A program made the translations under genes and the position numbers. A stretch of 37,535 bases of DNA. Origin: an uncultured Pelagibacteraceae bacterium. Its GTDB lineage: Bacteria > Pseudomonadota > Alphaproteobacteria > Pelagibacterales > Pelagibacteraceae. The notes under the pieces were generated by a model. The model was given only the letters and a program-made list of their open reading frames with translations, had not been told where the DNA came from and made no database searches. Location of the stretch: the NCBI GenBank assembly GCA_902598485.1, contig CACKBU010000008.1, positions 1 to 37,535 on the forward strand, read 5' to 3'. Below are positions 8,973 to 17,241 of the stretch, one piece after another. Positions within the stretch are counted from its first letter, which is position 1. Every line of letters begins with the position of its first letter.

Positions 8973-9719
8973 ATGTTAGTTTCTATTATTATTCCTTATT
9001 ACAATGACAAGAAATATATTTTTAGGTCAGTGTCATCTGCTCTTAATCAATCATATAAAAATATTGAAATAATTATAATTGATAATGAAAATTCATTAAT
9101 ATCAAAAAAAATACTAAAGGATATATCAAAAAAATCAAAAAAAATTAAAATTCTATCTAATAAAAAAAAGGTAAACTTAGCGGGAGTAGGTAGAAATATA
9201 GGAATTAAAAACTCCAAAGGTAGATATGTTAGTTTTTTAGACAGCGATGATTACTGGTCAAAAGATAAACTAAAAATTCAGATTAAAGAAATTAAAAAAC
9301 AAAATGCAGATGTATTATTTACTAGCTTTAAGGCAGTAAATGAAAAGAAAAACTTGATTTATAAAGTAATATCTCCTGAGGAAATTTTTTTAAATACATT
9401 AATAAAATCTTGCCCAGTTTGTTGCTCATCAGTATTAATTAAAAAATATTGTTTAAAAAATTTAAAATTTGGAAATTATCGAACCAAAGAAGACTATGAT
9501 TTATGGATTAAACTCTCATTAAAAAATTATAGGATTAAAAGTATAAAAAATTTTTTAACTTACTATACTATAAGAAAATCTTCTTTGTCTTCTTTACATT
9601 TAAATAAAATTATCAACGCGTATTTAATCTATTCGAATACATTGAAGTTTAATTATTTTTATTCTTTATTTTCTGTTTTAAGACTATATTTTAATGCTTT
9701 AAAAAAAAAATATTTGTAA
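8973..9719 (+). CDS. Family 2 glycosyltransferase
   Basis: A 248-residue GT-A fold transferase. The first strand reads SIIIPYYNDKKYIFR, then IIIIDNEN, and the D-x-D region is FLDSDDYW near 88-95. A KEDYDLWIKLSL segment gives the expected ED/W acceptor motif of WcaA/EpsJ-like GT2 proteins. It is the first gene of a continuous eight-gene + strand operon (8973-16499) and ends directly at the ATG of the GmhA-like gene. It probably acts in repeat-unit elongation; donor and acceptor are unknown. Confidence 0.85.
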   Translation: MLVSIIIPYYNDKKYIFRSVSSALNQSYKNIEIIIIDNENSLISKKILKDISKKSKKIKILSNKKKVNLAGVGRNIGIKNSKGRYVSFLDSDDYWSKDKLKIQIKEIKKQNADVLFTSFKAVNEKKNLIYKVISPEEIFLNTLIKSCPVCCSSVLIKKYCLKNLKFGNYRTKEDYDLWIKLSLKNYRIKSIKNFLTYYTIRKSSLSSLHLNKIINAYLIYSNTLKFNYFYSLFSVLRLYFNALKKKYL

Positions 9720-10340
9720 ATGAAAAAAAATTCTAATGATCAATTTAATTTAAACGCTTTTTGCAAAGGATATCTTGAACGTTTAAATAATACTGTGAAT
9801 AAAATTGATATTAAAAATTTACTTAGAGCTGCCAAATTAATTGAAGATACAATCAAAAAAAAAAATTACATATATGTTTGTGGCAATGGAGGATCAGCTG
9901 CAATAGCAAATCATTATCTTTGTGATTATTTTAAACTACTTTCAAAATATACTGATTTAAGAGCAAAAATTAGAAGTTTAAATTCTGACAGTGATTTAAT
10001 TTCAGCAATATCTAATGATATTTCATATGATCACATTTTTAAAATACAGGCAGAAAGATATATGGAAAAAAATGATATTTTATTATTAATTAGTTCTTCT
10101 GGTAATTCAAAAAATATTAAACAAGTTTTAAACTTTTGTAAAAAAAAAAAATTTAAAACAATTGGTTTTACAAATTTTAATGGTGGTTATTTAAAGAAAA
10201 ATTGTAATATTTCAATTCATAATCAAATCGATAATTATGGAATAGGAGAAGATATAAATCACATATTAATGCATATGATTATGCAGTATATTTCTATTAA
10301 GAATACTAAAAATTTTTCAAAAAAAAAAATAATTTTATAA
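9720..10340 (+). CDS. SIS-domain sugar-phosphate isomerase, GmhA-like (sedoheptulose-7-phosphate isomerase)
   Basis: A 206-residue protein, close to GmhA in length. The phosphosugar-binding SIS motif is CGNGGSAA at 54-61, with a second phosphate loop ISSSGNS at 124-130 and a C-terminal EDINHILMHMI helix (177-187). GmhA converts sedoheptulose 7-phosphate to heptose 7-phosphate for NDP-heptose synthesis. A GmhB-like phosphatase lies in the same operon (12565-13077), which supports a heptose pathway. Odd point: where GmhA has the catalytic Glu in its 'HFAEE' helix, this protein reads NHYLCDY, giving Asp69 by eye alignment. A related non-heptose isomerase role is therefore possible. Confidence 0.75.
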   Translation: MKKNSNDQFNLNAFCKGYLERLNNTVNKIDIKNLLRAAKLIEDTIKKKNYIYVCGNGGSAAIANHYLCDYFKLLSKYTDLRAKIRSLNSDSDLISAISNDISYDHIFKIQAERYMEKNDILLLISSSGNSKNIKQVLNFCKKKKFKTIGFTNFNGGYLKKNCNISIHNQIDNYGIGEDINHILMHMIMQYISIKNTKNFSKKKIIL

Positions 10341-10344
10341 TAAT

Positions 10345-11307
10345 ATGATTTTAGTAACTGGTTGTGCTGGTTTTATAGGTTTTCATTTATCAATAAAACT
10401 TTTGAAAAAAAATATTAAAGTAATTGGAATTGACTCATTGAATGATTACTACTCAAAAAAACTTAAATTAAAAAGACTCAGCATTTTAAAAAAAAATAGT
10501 AATTTTTATTTTAGTAAAATTGATTTAAAAAATTATTATAATTTAAATTCCTTTCTTAAAAAAAAAAAAATTGATAAAATTATTCATTTAGCTGCTCAAC
10601 CAGGTGTAAGAGTTTCTGTAAAAAAACCATTTAATACACTAAAACAAAATATTAATGCATTCATAAATATTTTAGAAATTGCAAGATCAAAAAAAGTAAA
10701 AAAATTTTTATATGCCTCATCTAGTTCAATTTATGGAGAAACAAAAATTTATCCATTTAACGAGGATGATAAAGAAAATGAACCTATATCTGTTTATGGC
10801 TCATCAAAACTAACAAATGAAATTTTATCTTCATCATATGCTCGAAATTTTAAAATAAAATGTATTGGTTTAAGATTCTTTACCGTCTATGGGCCCTTAG
10901 GAAGACCAGATATGGCTTATTATAGTTTTTTAGATAATCTAAGAAAAAATAAACCTATTACAGTTTTTAACAAAGGGCTGATGAAAAGAGATTTCACTTA
11001 TATTGATGATGTTGTGACAGGAATAATTAATTTAATGAATTTGAAACTTAAAGAAAACCATTTAGTTTTGAATATTGGAAAAGGAAAATCCGATAATTTA
11101 ATGGATTTAGTAAATCTGCTTCAAAATAATTATAATAAAAAATTTAAAATTTTATATTCAAAGAAAATTCCAATTGGTGACATAAAAAAAACATTTTCAA
11201 ATACAAAAAAAGCAAAAAAATTTATAAACTGGAAACCAAAAGTAAATTTAAAGGAAGGTATTAAAAAATTTGTTGATTGGTATAAAATTCATCATGGCAT
11301 TAAATAA
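10345..11307 (+). CDS. NAD-dependent sugar epimerase/dehydratase, UDP-glucuronate 4-epimerase-like
   Basis: A 320-residue extended short-chain dehydrogenase. The Rossmann motif GCAGFIG is at 6-12, the Ser motif sits in YASSSSIYGE, and the catalytic Y-x3-K is YGSSK (Tyr151, Lys155). The segment LAAQPGVRVSVKKP followed by an Asn helix is characteristic of UDP-glucuronate epimerases (the LspL/Cap1J/WbnF group). These convert UDP-glucuronate to UDP-galacturonate for surface polymers. It follows the GmhA-like gene by 4 bases and overlaps the O-antigen ligase gene. The family call is firm; exact substrate assignment within the family is moderate. Confidence 0.8.
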   Translation: MILVTGCAGFIGFHLSIKLLKKNIKVIGIDSLNDYYSKKLKLKRLSILKKNSNFYFSKIDLKNYYNLNSFLKKKKIDKIIHLAAQPGVRVSVKKPFNTLKQNINAFINILEIARSKKVKKFLYASSSSIYGETKIYPFNEDDKENEPISVYGSSKLTNEILSSSYARNFKIKCIGLRFFTVYGPLGRPDMAYYSFLDNLRKNKPITVFNKGLMKRDFTYIDDVVTGIINLMNLKLKENHLVLNIGKGKSDNLMDLVNLLQNNYNKKFKILYSKKIPIGDIKKTFSNTKKAKKFINWKPKVNLKEGIKKFVDWYKIHHGIK

Positions 11308-12568
11308 TCAACATGTTTACAAAAAAATAATAGAAATATTATTAATATTATTACCAATAGCTTTATTATTTAGCAATATAGTTTCTGAAATTATAATTTT
11401 TACTTTAATAGTATTTTATCTTTCAAAACAAAATTTCGAAATTTTTTTCGAAAATTTAAAAAATCCTATTATTTCTCTAATTTTAATTTTTTGGTTTTAT
11501 TTAATTTTAAATTTTTTTATCAATATTGATAACAACCCTAGTTTACTTAGATCAATTTTTTTTATTAGGTTTCTTTTATATGTTTTAGCAATTTCATTTT
11601 TTATAAATATTTTAAATATTAATTTAAAAAAAGTTTTTAATTGGTGGCTAATAATAATTATTATTGTATGTTTAGATCTGTTTTTTCAATTTTTTACCTC
11701 AAGTAACTTTTTTGGATATGATGCAATTAATCATGGTAATATCAAGAGATTAGGAGGATTTATGGATGATGAGTTGAAAATTTCCAACTTAATTTTCCAT
11801 ATTGGAACCCTGGTTTTTTCATATTTTTTTTCAAAAACTTATTTAAAAAATAAAAAAATAAATTATTACATTTTATCTTTCTTAATACTTTTAATTTGCT
11901 CAATTTTTATAACTGCTGAAAGGGCAAATTTTGTTACAGTTGTCACTTTTTCTTTTCTATTTGTATTGCTCATTTCACTAGAAAACAAAAAATTTTTTTT
12001 CAAAATTTTAATAATATTTTCTATCTTAATATCTGTTCCAATAATAAGTAATGATAATTTATCAAATAGAATGATCAATGACCTGTTAAAAAAAACAAAC
12101 TTATTTAAAATAGAGAATAATAAGAATTATCTTAATAAAGACTCCCATTATTTCGCACATTATTCTGCAGCCTATCAAATATTTGAGAGAAATAAAATGT
12201 TCGGTGTAGGTTTGAAAAATTTCAGAAATTTTTGTGATGATGAAAGTTTAAATAGTAAAATAAACCCTATTTTTCAAAATAAAAAGTGTGCTACACACCC
12301 TCATAGTTTTTACTTTGAAATTCTATCTGAAATTGGATTATTTGGATTATTTTTATTACTACTTTTGTTTGTGACATTATTCTATCAAGTATTAAAAATT
12401 TATTTTAAAACAAAAAATTATTTTTTATTATTAAACAGCTTTATAATTCTTGTATATTTTATACCTTTTTTGCCAAGAGGAAGTTTTTTTACAAACTGGA
12501 ATGCTATAATTTTTTGGACTGCATTTGCAATACTAAATGCTAATTATAATAAATTAAAAAGCAAATGA
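11294..12568 (+). CDS. O-antigen ligase / polymerase family membrane protein (WaaL-like)
   Basis: A protein of about 424 residues with roughly ten to twelve hydrophobic helices and a large periplasmic loop between the late helices. The loop contains the Wzy_C-type features FGVGLKNFRNF and the conserved His in ATHPHSFYFEILSEIGLFG, a hallmark of O-antigen ligases. WaaL joins undecaprenyl-linked glycan to lipid A-core in the periplasm. The frame is open from an ATG at 11270, but that would overlap the epimerase by 38 bases. The ATG at 11294 (MALNNQ) gives a 14-base overlap and is preferred. It shares ATGA with the next gene. A polymerase (Wzy) function cannot be excluded. Confidence 0.82.
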   Translation: MALNNQHVYKKIIEILLILLPIALLFSNIVSEIIIFTLIVFYLSKQNFEIFFENLKNPIISLILIFWFYLILNFFINIDNNPSLLRSIFFIRFLLYVLAISFFINILNINLKKVFNWWLIIIIIVCLDLFFQFFTSSNFFGYDAINHGNIKRLGGFMDDELKISNLIFHIGTLVFSYFFSKTYLKNKKINYYILSFLILLICSIFITAERANFVTVVTFSFLFVLLISLENKKFFFKILIIFSILISVPIISNDNLSNRMINDLLKKTNLFKIENNKNYLNKDSHYFAHYSAAYQIFERNKMFGVGLKNFRNFCDDESLNSKINPIFQNKKCATHPHSFYFEILSEIGLFGLFLLLLLFVTLFYQVLKIYFKTKNYFLLLNSFIILVYFIPFLPRGSFFTNWNAIIFWTAFAILNANYNKLKSK

Positions 12569-13077
12569 TCAAATGTGTTTTTTTTGACAGAGATGGCGTA
12601 CTAATTAAAAATTATGGATACTTAAATAATATTTCAAAATTAAAATGGTTAAATGGAGCAATAAATTCTATTAAAATCCTAAATAAAAAAAAAATACGAG
12701 TAATTGTAGTAACTAATCAATCTGGTGTCGCTAGAGGTTTTTTTACAGAGCAAGAATTAAAAAAATTTCATAGTGACATGAATTATATTTTAGAGAAAAA
12801 AAAAGCCATCATTGATACTTTCTTTTATTGTCCTTTTCACCCAAATGGAAAAATAAAAAAATATAAAAAAAATAGTAATTTAAGAAAGCCAGGAAATGGC
12901 ATGTTATTGAAAGCTATGAAAAAATTTAAACTACATCCTTCTGAATGTGCAATGATTGGTGATCAAAAAAGTGATTATTTATCTGCAAAAAAGACCAAAA
13001 TTTATTTTGAGTATAAAAAAAACTATGCTTTAGATATTCAGATAAATAATGTATTGAAAAAGTTTAATGACAAATAG
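12565..13077 (+). CDS. HAD-IIIA phosphatase, GmhB-like (heptose 1,7-bisphosphate phosphatase)
   Basis: A 170-residue HAD-superfamily phosphatase. Motif I is FFDRDGVL (Asp8, Asp10), motif II VVTNQSGVARG, and motif III/IV GDQKSDYLSAKK. It matches the GmhB/histidinol-phosphatase HAD-IIIA group in length and order. It probably removes the C7 phosphate from heptose 1,7-bisphosphate; the GmhA-like gene is four genes... upstream in the same operon. Unusual: in GmhB the zinc loop is C-x-H followed by C-x-C just before RKP. Here Cys89 and His92 remain, but the C-x-C positions are Ser104 and Leu106, so the structural zinc site looks incomplete. It overlaps its neighbours by 4 and 11 bases. Confidence 0.78.
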   Translation: MIKCVFFDRDGVLIKNYGYLNNISKLKWLNGAINSIKILNKKKIRVIVVTNQSGVARGFFTEQELKKFHSDMNYILEKKKAIIDTFFYCPFHPNGKIKKYKKNSNLRKPGNGMLLKAMKKFKLHPSECAMIGDQKSDYLSAKKTKIYFEYKKNYALDIQINNVLKKFNDK

Positions 13078-14095
13078 TTTTTCAGTTTTATTAATAAGTT
13101 TAATTTTTCTTTTTATCTTAAATTATTTTTTTAAAAAAAAAAAATTTTTAATTGATAAAATTTCTATAAAGGAAAATCATAAAAAATTGCTAAGTTTAGA
13201 TAATAATGTACCCTTATCAGGTAGTTTTTATTTTTTTCCTTTCATATTTTTTTTATTTTATCAAACTAATAATTTATTTCTGATAATTTGTGGATTATTT
13301 TTCTGTATTGGTTTGTTATCTGATCTTAAAATAACAGACTCGCCTAAGATTAGATTATTAATACAATCTATATTGTTATTTTTATTTATATATTTAAGTA
13401 AAGATATTGAAATTGATACAAGAATAAAATTTTTAAATAATTTGATGAATTTTGAATTTTTTAGAGTTTTTATAGTTTCATTTTTTTTTTTAGTTTTAAT
13501 TAATGGATTTAATTTTATAGATGGTACAAACAATCTTTGTTCTTTAAATTTTTTAATAATTCTAATTTTTATTTTTTTTATTTCTAGAGAATTCAACAAC
13601 TTTTATATTGAAAAAGTTGCTTTTTTTCTAATTCTTTCAATGTCTGTTTTTGTTTTATTCAATTTTTTTGGAAAAAACTTTTTGGGTGATGGAGGCGTGT
13701 ATGGACTTAGTTTTTTTATAGGTTTTATTATTATTCAATTATCTTTTTTTGATGAAAAAATTTCACCATATTTTCTAGCAAATTTGCTATGGTATCCTGC
13801 ATTTGAAAACTTATTTAGTATAATTAGAAGATCCTTGGATAAAAAAAAAAATTATGTAGCTGATAATTATCATTTGCATCAATTAATTTTCAAGTATTTT
13901 CAAAATAAAAAAATATTTAAACAAAAATACCTAATTAGTTCATTAGTTGGGATAACCATTAATTGTTATTTGGCTTTATCTTATTATTTTGGTTACATCG
14001 ATTACTCTGATACTAAACGTCAGGTTTATATAATTATATTAAATATAATTATTTACCTTTATGTTTATTCAAAACTAAAAAAATTAAATGACTGA
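13067..14095 (+). CDS. WecA/MraY-family polyprenyl-phosphate sugar-1-phosphate transferase
   Basis: A 342-residue polytopic membrane enzyme with about nine to eleven hydrophobic helices. The cytoplasmic signature NGFNFIDGTNNL corresponds to the NAxNxIDGxDGL metal/substrate motif, FLGDGGVYGLS to the following GD loop, and HLHQLIF near the C-terminus to the HIHH-type motif. Such enzymes start lipid-linked glycan synthesis by moving a HexNAc-1-phosphate to undecaprenyl phosphate. This makes it the likely initiating transferase for the island. It starts inside the end of the gmhB-like gene (11-base overlap) and overlaps the following gene by 8. The donor is uncertain. Confidence 0.85.
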   Translation: MTNSFSVLLISLIFLFILNYFFKKKKFLIDKISIKENHKKLLSLDNNVPLSGSFYFFPFIFFLFYQTNNLFLIICGLFFCIGLLSDLKITDSPKIRLLIQSILLFLFIYLSKDIEIDTRIKFLNNLMNFEFFRVFIVSFFFLVLINGFNFIDGTNNLCSLNFLIILIFIFFISREFNNFYIEKVAFFLILSMSVFVLFNFFGKNFLGDGGVYGLSFFIGFIIIQLSFFDEKISPYFLANLLWYPAFENLFSIIRRSLDKKKNYVADNYHLHQLIFKYFQNKKIFKQKYLISSLVGITINCYLALSYYFGYIDYSDTKRQVYIIILNIIIYLYVYSKLKKLND

Positions 14096-15773
14096 ATTAT
14101 TTATATTTTTTTTCTCATTATTTTTTTTGTTATTTTCTACAATTGGATATGGAATTTTATTTAATAATTTATGTTTTAAAAAAATAACTGATTTAAAGGA
14201 CCAAGATTCTATTTTCGTTGGTTTTTATGGAATTTTTTTTATCACTTTAATTTCATTATTTACAAGTTTCTTTTTTCAACATAATTTTTTTCACAATTTA
14301 TTACTTCATATAATAGGGATATTATTATTAATTTTTTCACCAAGTAATAATAAAAAAAAATTTATTTTTTATTTATGTTTAATAACAATTTTGTTGTTAT
14401 CAGCACTTTTAATTTCAAAAACTCATGATGATTTTTCTTATTATCATCTTCCTTTCACTAAATATCTTACTGAGCAAAAGATCATATTTGGTATGGGTCA
14501 TCTGAATCATGGATATAATCTTTTATCATCTTTATTTTTTTTAAATTCAACCTTTTATCTACCATACATTGAATATTATTCATTTCATTTTTCTTTATTA
14601 TTTTTTTTAATTTTTTTTAATTATTTCATCTATAAAGAAGTTTTAATTTCAAAAAATAAAAATATAATAAAATTTTTATATTTATTTGCATTTGTATTTT
14701 TTAATCTTTCATTTAACAGAATAGCAGAATACGGAACTGATAAAGCTGGTCAGATATTGATTGTATTATTAATCATTAAATTATTTGATCATGTATGTTT
14801 TGACAAAGAAAAAAAAATAAATACGCTTTTATTTTTAATTCCATTATTAGGTTTATGTATTAGTTTAAAAACTTACTTTTTACCTTATTTATTTTTAGGA
14901 TTTTTATTGGTCTTAATTAACATTAAAAATTCAAAAATATTGAATAAAATATTTTTATCTAAATCTTTTCTATTTTTTTTAATTTTATTAATATTAAATT
15001 TTTCTCATCATTTCATATCTACAGGATGTATTGTGTCACCTCTACCTTATACTTGTTTAGGTAACGCTGTAATTTGGGGTAAGGATATTAATGTGATTTA
15101 TGAACTTTCAATTTGGCTTGAACAGTGGGCCAAAGCAGGTGCAGGACCAAATTTTAGAGTGCAAAACGTATCAGAGTACATATCTAATGTGCAATGGGTC
15201 CCTAATTGGATTGAAAAATATTTTTTTACTAAGTTCCTAGATCAACTTGCTTTTTTAATTTTTACTTTTTTGTTAGTTTTAGTTTTTTTTAAGAAAATCA
15301 AATTTAATAATAAAATTTCAAGCATAGATAAAAAAACCTATTATTTTTTTTTAATATTAGCAATTATTTTTCTGATTTGGTTTTTCAAACATCCAACACT
15401 TAGATATGGAGGTTATTCGATAGTTTTTTTAATTTTATCAATTCCAATCTCTTTTATTTTTGAAAAATTTGAAAATAGAAAATCTTTTAACAAAAAATTT
15501 AATTTTTTAATTATTTTGGTTGTGGTACTTTTTAATATAAAAAACATTTTAAGAATAAATAATGAGATCAAGAGAGAAGATCTTTATAAATTTTCAGATT
15601 TTCCTTATTTTGCAATAGATAAAAAAAAATTTTCTAAAAAAAAATTTGACTCTGGATTGACATTATTTTCTGCACATCATTGCTGGTCTACACCATCACC
15701 ATGTGGAAACTTAAGTGAAAATTTAGATGTCATAAAAAAAAGAGGATATTATTTTATTATTAAAGATAAATAG
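14088..15773 (+). CDS. Polytopic membrane protein, possible GT-C glycosyltransferase
   Basis: A 561-residue membrane protein with about ten or more Phe/Leu/Ile-rich helices. An early loop after the third hydrophobic block holds an acidic pair in KTHDDFSYYHLPF (Asp114, Asp115), then EQKIIFGMGHLNHGYN. An acidic or charged motif in the first large periplasmic loop is a GT-C feature (ArnT, PMT, LIC_10190-like proteins). A second hydrophilic loop is Trp-rich (IWLEQWAK, VQWVPNWIEKYF). The tail has two Cys in CWSTPSPCG. I cannot assign it to a known family with certainty. By position it may transfer a sugar from a polyprenyl-phosphate donor or act in polymer assembly. Confidence 0.65.
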   Translation: MTELFIFFFSLFFLLFSTIGYGILFNNLCFKKITDLKDQDSIFVGFYGIFFITLISLFTSFFFQHNFFHNLLLHIIGILLLIFSPSNNKKKFIFYLCLITILLLSALLISKTHDDFSYYHLPFTKYLTEQKIIFGMGHLNHGYNLLSSLFFLNSTFYLPYIEYYSFHFSLLFFLIFFNYFIYKEVLISKNKNIIKFLYLFAFVFFNLSFNRIAEYGTDKAGQILIVLLIIKLFDHVCFDKEKKINTLLFLIPLLGLCISLKTYFLPYLFLGFLLVLINIKNSKILNKIFLSKSFLFFLILLILNFSHHFISTGCIVSPLPYTCLGNAVIWGKDINVIYELSIWLEQWAKAGAGPNFRVQNVSEYISNVQWVPNWIEKYFFTKFLDQLAFLIFTFLLVLVFFKKIKFNNKISSIDKKTYYFFLILAIIFLIWFFKHPTLRYGGYSIVFLILSIPISFIFEKFENRKSFNKKFNFLIILVVVLFNIKNILRINNEIKREDLYKFSDFPYFAIDKKKFSKKKFDSGLTLFSAHHCWSTPSPCGNLSENLDVIKKRGYYFIIKDK

Positions 15774-15782
15774 AATTTTGAG

Positions 15783-16499
15783 ATGACTTACATAAAACTT
15801 TTAAGGTCAATTTTAAATTTTTTCGATTTTTTTCAACAAAAAAAAATTTTAAGTATATTAAGAAAAAAATTTAAATATCCATTAACTTTAATTGATGTTG
15901 GAGCCCATCATGGTGAAACTATACAGATATTTAAGAAAAATTTTCAAATAAAGAAAATATATTCATTTGAAGCTAGTCCGATTAACTTTAAAATTTTACA
16001 AAAAAATTTTTTAAATAATTTAGTCAATGTTGAAATTTATAATATTGGTTTAGGAGAGAATATATCGGATAGTTATATTAATCAAACTTTAGAGAGCTCA
16101 TCTTCGACTATAAATCCAATAAACGATAATTCAAAGTATTTAGATAGAAAATTAAAAATTTTAAAAATTAAAAATAAAAATTTATTTATTAAAAAAATCC
16201 CCATTAAAATAATTACTTTAGATAAGTTTATAGATGAAAAAAATATTAATAGTATTGATATTTTAAAGATTGATACCGAAGGATTTGAATTCAATGTTTT
16301 AAGAGGATTAAAAATAAATCATGCGAAAATAAAAATTATTTATTTTGAACACCATTATGATGACATGATTGTAAAAAATTATAAGTTTGGTCAAATAAAG
16401 CAATTATTAAATAATTATGGTTTTAAATTGATAAAAAAAAATAAAATGTTATTTAGAAAATCTTTTGAATATATTTTTGAAAATCAAAAAAATAACTAA
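15783..16499 (+). CDS. FkbM-family methyltransferase
   Basis: A 238-residue SAM-dependent O-methyltransferase of the FkbM family. The motifs are LIDVGAHHGET (motif I), IYSFEASPINFKILQKN (post-I acidic region), and the family-defining segment TLDKFIDE...IDILKIDTEGFEFNVLRGLK. It closes the + strand operon, 9 bases after the GT-C-like gene. Its 3' end overlaps the convergent GT2 gene by 47 bases (16453-16499), so the last 15 or so residues are encoded opposite another coding sequence. It likely methylates a sugar of the surface glycan. Confidence 0.85.
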   Translation: MTYIKLLRSILNFFDFFQQKKILSILRKKFKYPLTLIDVGAHHGETIQIFKKNFQIKKIYSFEASPINFKILQKNFLNNLVNVEIYNIGLGENISDSYINQTLESSSSTINPINDNSKYLDRKLKILKIKNKNLFIKKIPIKIITLDKFIDEKNINSIDILKIDTEGFEFNVLRGLKINHAKIKIIYFEHHYDDMIVKNYKFGQIKQLLNNYGFKLIKKNKMLFRKSFEYIFENQKNN

Positions 16500-17241
16500 T
16501 TAATTTTGAAAAAAAAAATTCTAAAGAATAATTTTTAGATTGAACTTCTTTTAAAAATTTATGTTGTTCAATCCTTCTTTCCCAATAAATTTTCTTGTAA
16601 ATATTCGAAAACTTTTTGTCTACACTTACATTTAGTACTTTTTTCACTGTTAAAATATCTTCAAATCTAATTATTTTATTTAAGTAAAAAATTACAATTA
16701 ATATATCAATAGCTAAGTAATTATATTTGTTGATACTTACCTTTTTAAAAAATTCTTCAAATAATCTTTTTTCTCCTGATATGCAGCTAGTACAAACTTT
16801 ATCTGGCCAAGGATTAATTAGATATCTATAAATAAAATTATCCTTTAATTTATTTCTGGCTCTGTAAGTAAATTTATTATTTTCTAGCAATATATGATTA
16901 TCTAGATATATCTTGTTTTTATCTCTATTACGTAGAATTTTCTTTATTTTGTCTTTCTTAAACAAGTCATCTCCATCTAATAAAAAAATAAATTTACCTT
17001 TAGCTATTTTTATGCCCTCTGAAATTTTATTTAACTGATCTTTAACTGGATTTTTTTTTTTAAAAATTTTCTTAAATCTTATTTTTTTATGAAATTTTTT
17101 TTTTAGGATTTCTATATTACTAATGTTACTGAATAATAAAATTATTTCATAATTTTTATAATTTTGATTTAAGCATGAATTAATAGTTTTATATAAATAT
17201 TTTTCTTTATTTTCTCCAGTTATTAGTATTGTTGCTTTCAC
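16453..17241 (-). CDS. Family 2 glycosyltransferase (short)
   Basis: A 262-residue GT-A fold protein. The N-terminal strand is TILITGENKEKYLYKT, then CLNQNYKNYEIILLFS, and the D-x-D region is FIFLLDGDDLF. The donor-binding Asp after the second strand, usually VDDGS, is absent here (LLFSNIS), so it is a divergent member. It starts directly at the stop of the upstream fusion gene and probably forms a two-gene - strand transcript with it. Its tail overlaps the FkbM gene. Activity is likely but not certain. Confidence 0.75.
   Translation of the reverse strand: MKATILITGENKEKYLYKTINSCLNQNYKNYEIILLFSNISNIEILKKKFHKKIRFKKIFKKKNPVKDQLNKISEGIKIAKGKFIFLLDGDDLFKKDKIKKILRNRDKNKIYLDNHILLENNKFTYRARNKLKDNFIYRYLINPWPDKVCTSCISGEKRLFEEFFKKVSINKYNYLAIDILIVIFYLNKIIRFEDILTVKKVLNVSVDKKFSNIYKKIYWERRIEQHKFLKEVQSKNYSLEFFFSKLISYFFDFQKYIQKIF

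Noticed and set aside
11270..11293. Upstream ATG of the WaaL-like gene
   Set aside because: It would lengthen the overlap with the epimerase to 38 bases and add a hydrophilic mixed segment. The ATG at 11294 fits family N-termini and local overlap sizes better.
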